Shown: one piece after another, positions 63,524 through 64,000 of the stretch
How the letters are laid out: the number at the start of each line of letters is the position of its first letter
How positions within the stretch are numbered: the stretch's first letter is position 1
Origin: Actinomadura alba
GTDB taxonomy: Bacteria; Actinomycetota; Actinomycetes; Streptosporangiales; Streptosporangiaceae
NCBI RefSeq assembly: GCF_014323705.1
Contig: NZ_JABVEC010000013.1
Location: 150,849-214,848, forward strand
Reading direction: 5' to 3'
DNA length: 64,000 nucleotides
Position numbers and translations under genes: made by a program
The notes under the pieces: generated by a model
Seen by the model: only the letters and a program-made list of their open reading frames with translations
Databases searched by the model: none
Told to the model about the DNA's origin: nothing

Positions 63524-63775
63524 ATGGAGACCAAGCAATGGGGTGTGCGGATCGATATCAGTGAGGCCGGCGACAACACCCATGTGCGTGCCGTGCTCAG
63601 CACGATGAACGGCACTACGGTCGAGGGGGTCGGCCACGCCCGGCGTAACCCGCGTGACCGGTTGGTGCCGGAGATAGGTGACGAGCTGGCCGCCGGCCGG
63701 GCGCTGATCGATCTGGGCGGCCGGCTCGTGCAGCTCGCTGCCACGGATATCGCAGAGTCCATCACTCACAAGTAA
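63524..63775 (+). CDS. DUF1876 protein (Rv1738-like)
   Basis: The 83-residue protein (QWGVRIDISEAGDNTHVRAV, VGHARRNPRDRLVPEIGDEL, ALIDLGGRLVQLAATDIAE) matches DUF1876, whose M. tuberculosis member Rv1738 is strongly induced in hypoxia and has a fold like ribosome-hibernation factors. I start at the ATG 63524 with GGGAGGTGA upstream; the GTG at 63515 is in frame but sits in the ribosome site. It is paired with the divergent Hrp1-like gene. Confidence 0.88.
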   Translation: METKQWGVRIDISEAGDNTHVRAVLSTMNGTTVEGVGHARRNPRDRLVPEIGDELAAGRALIDLGGRLVQLAATDIAESITHK

Positions 63776-63783
63776 AAACGATC

Positions 63784-63930
63784 ATGGAAATCGTGCAGGA
63801 GGGCCCGTAGCGGTTCCGGATCGAGCCGGAGGGGACGATGCGGGTGCCGGGCATGGTGTTCGCCTCCCGCTCGCTCATGCCCGATCCCGCAGTCGACGAG
63901 TCGCTGCTGCCGTTCCATGATCGCGTTCAT
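63784..63930 (+). pseudogene. N-terminal remnant of an RtcB-type RNA ligase gene
   Basis: From the ATG at 63784 the frame reads MEIVQEGP, then TAG at 63808, then RFRIEPEGTMRVPGMVFASR and SLMPDPAVDESL. This resembles the first ~45 residues of long actinobacterial RtcB proteins, with Tyr expected where TAG stands. The rest of the gene is missing and a tRNA-like sequence follows. It cannot make a working ligase. Confidence 0.6.
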
Positions 63931-63950
63931 CCGAGGAGCCTGCGGTGCGC

Positions 63951-64000
63951 GCGCCCGGAGGGATTCGAACCCCCGGCCCTATACGGCCGACTGGCGAAGA
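63951..64000 (-). tRNA. Partial tRNA-like sequence, cut by window end
   Basis: Read on the minus strand, the last 50 bases contain a T-arm (GGGGG-TTCGAAT-CCCTC), a 3' acceptor strand CGGGCGC and, before the T-arm, a GGCC/GGCC hairpin that could be the long variable arm of a class II (Ser/Leu) tRNA. The anticodon arm and 5' half lie outside. No CCA is encoded. The visible loop bases do not fit an anticodon well, so identity is open. Confidence 0.45.

Overview
The window reads as chromosomal DNA of a high-GC actinomycete. Coding is dense on both strands, GTG starts are common, codons end in G or C, and several homologues (Hrp1/Rv1738-like dormancy proteins, MmyB-like XRE regulators, ECF42 sigma factors) are typical of the phylum. 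A few TTA codons sit inside secondary-metabolism genes. A member of the Streptosporangiales or a relative is plausible, but the sequence does not prove it.

About 0-41 kb looks like the flank of a large natural-product gene cluster. The left edge cuts the 3' end of a MIO-type tyrosine/phenylalanine aminomutase or ammonia-lyase. It is followed by an SDR, an FAD monooxygenase, a DUF2855 protein, an HpaB/SgcC-type FADH2-dependent hydroxylase, an Fe(II)/2OG oxygenase, a free-standing NRPS condensation enzyme and an ACAD-fold flavin monooxygenase. This set matches the logic used to make and attach hydroxylated beta-tyrosine-like acids in chromoprotein enediynes. No enediyne PKS, adenylation enzyme, carrier protein or halogenase is visible here. 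Next come a MetE-like protein, an M20 peptidase with a GCS2-type ligase, an iodotyrosine-deiodinase-like reductase, an FMO with an AhpD-like protein, two acyltransferase-3 membrane proteins (one lacking the catalytic motifs), two berberine-bridge-type oxidases and an MFS exporter.

At 22.5-40 kb lie sugar genes: UDP-glucose dehydrogenase, UDP-glucuronate decarboxylase-like enzyme, NDP-sugar 2,3-dehydratase, DegT aminotransferase, two C-methyltransferases, an activator-type glycosyltransferase and a nucleotidylyltransferase. Together they suggest a deoxy, amino, C-methyl-branched sugar, possibly a pentose. This part carries many scars: an N-methyltransferase remnant, a 153-bp direct repeat of the glycosyltransferase 3' end, a truncated and frameshifted ECF42 sigma gene, and inverted duplicates of a DGPF/YCII gene.

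From 41 to 64 kb the genes look like accessory metabolism and regulation: ECF42 sigma factor, PfkB kinase, Atu4866 proteins, an amidohydrolase, two SDRs flanked by two MmyB-like XRE regulators, a secreted PI-PLC-like protein, a PhoD phosphatase with a discoidin-like partner, a low-GC gene of possible immunity type, a dgdR/dgdA pair, an erythromycin-esterase-like gene opposite a double MerR, a TetR/DHFR pair, and a dormancy pair (Hrp1-like and DUF1876) with DosR-like boxes. The right edge holds an rtcB-like remnant and part of a tRNA-like sequence.
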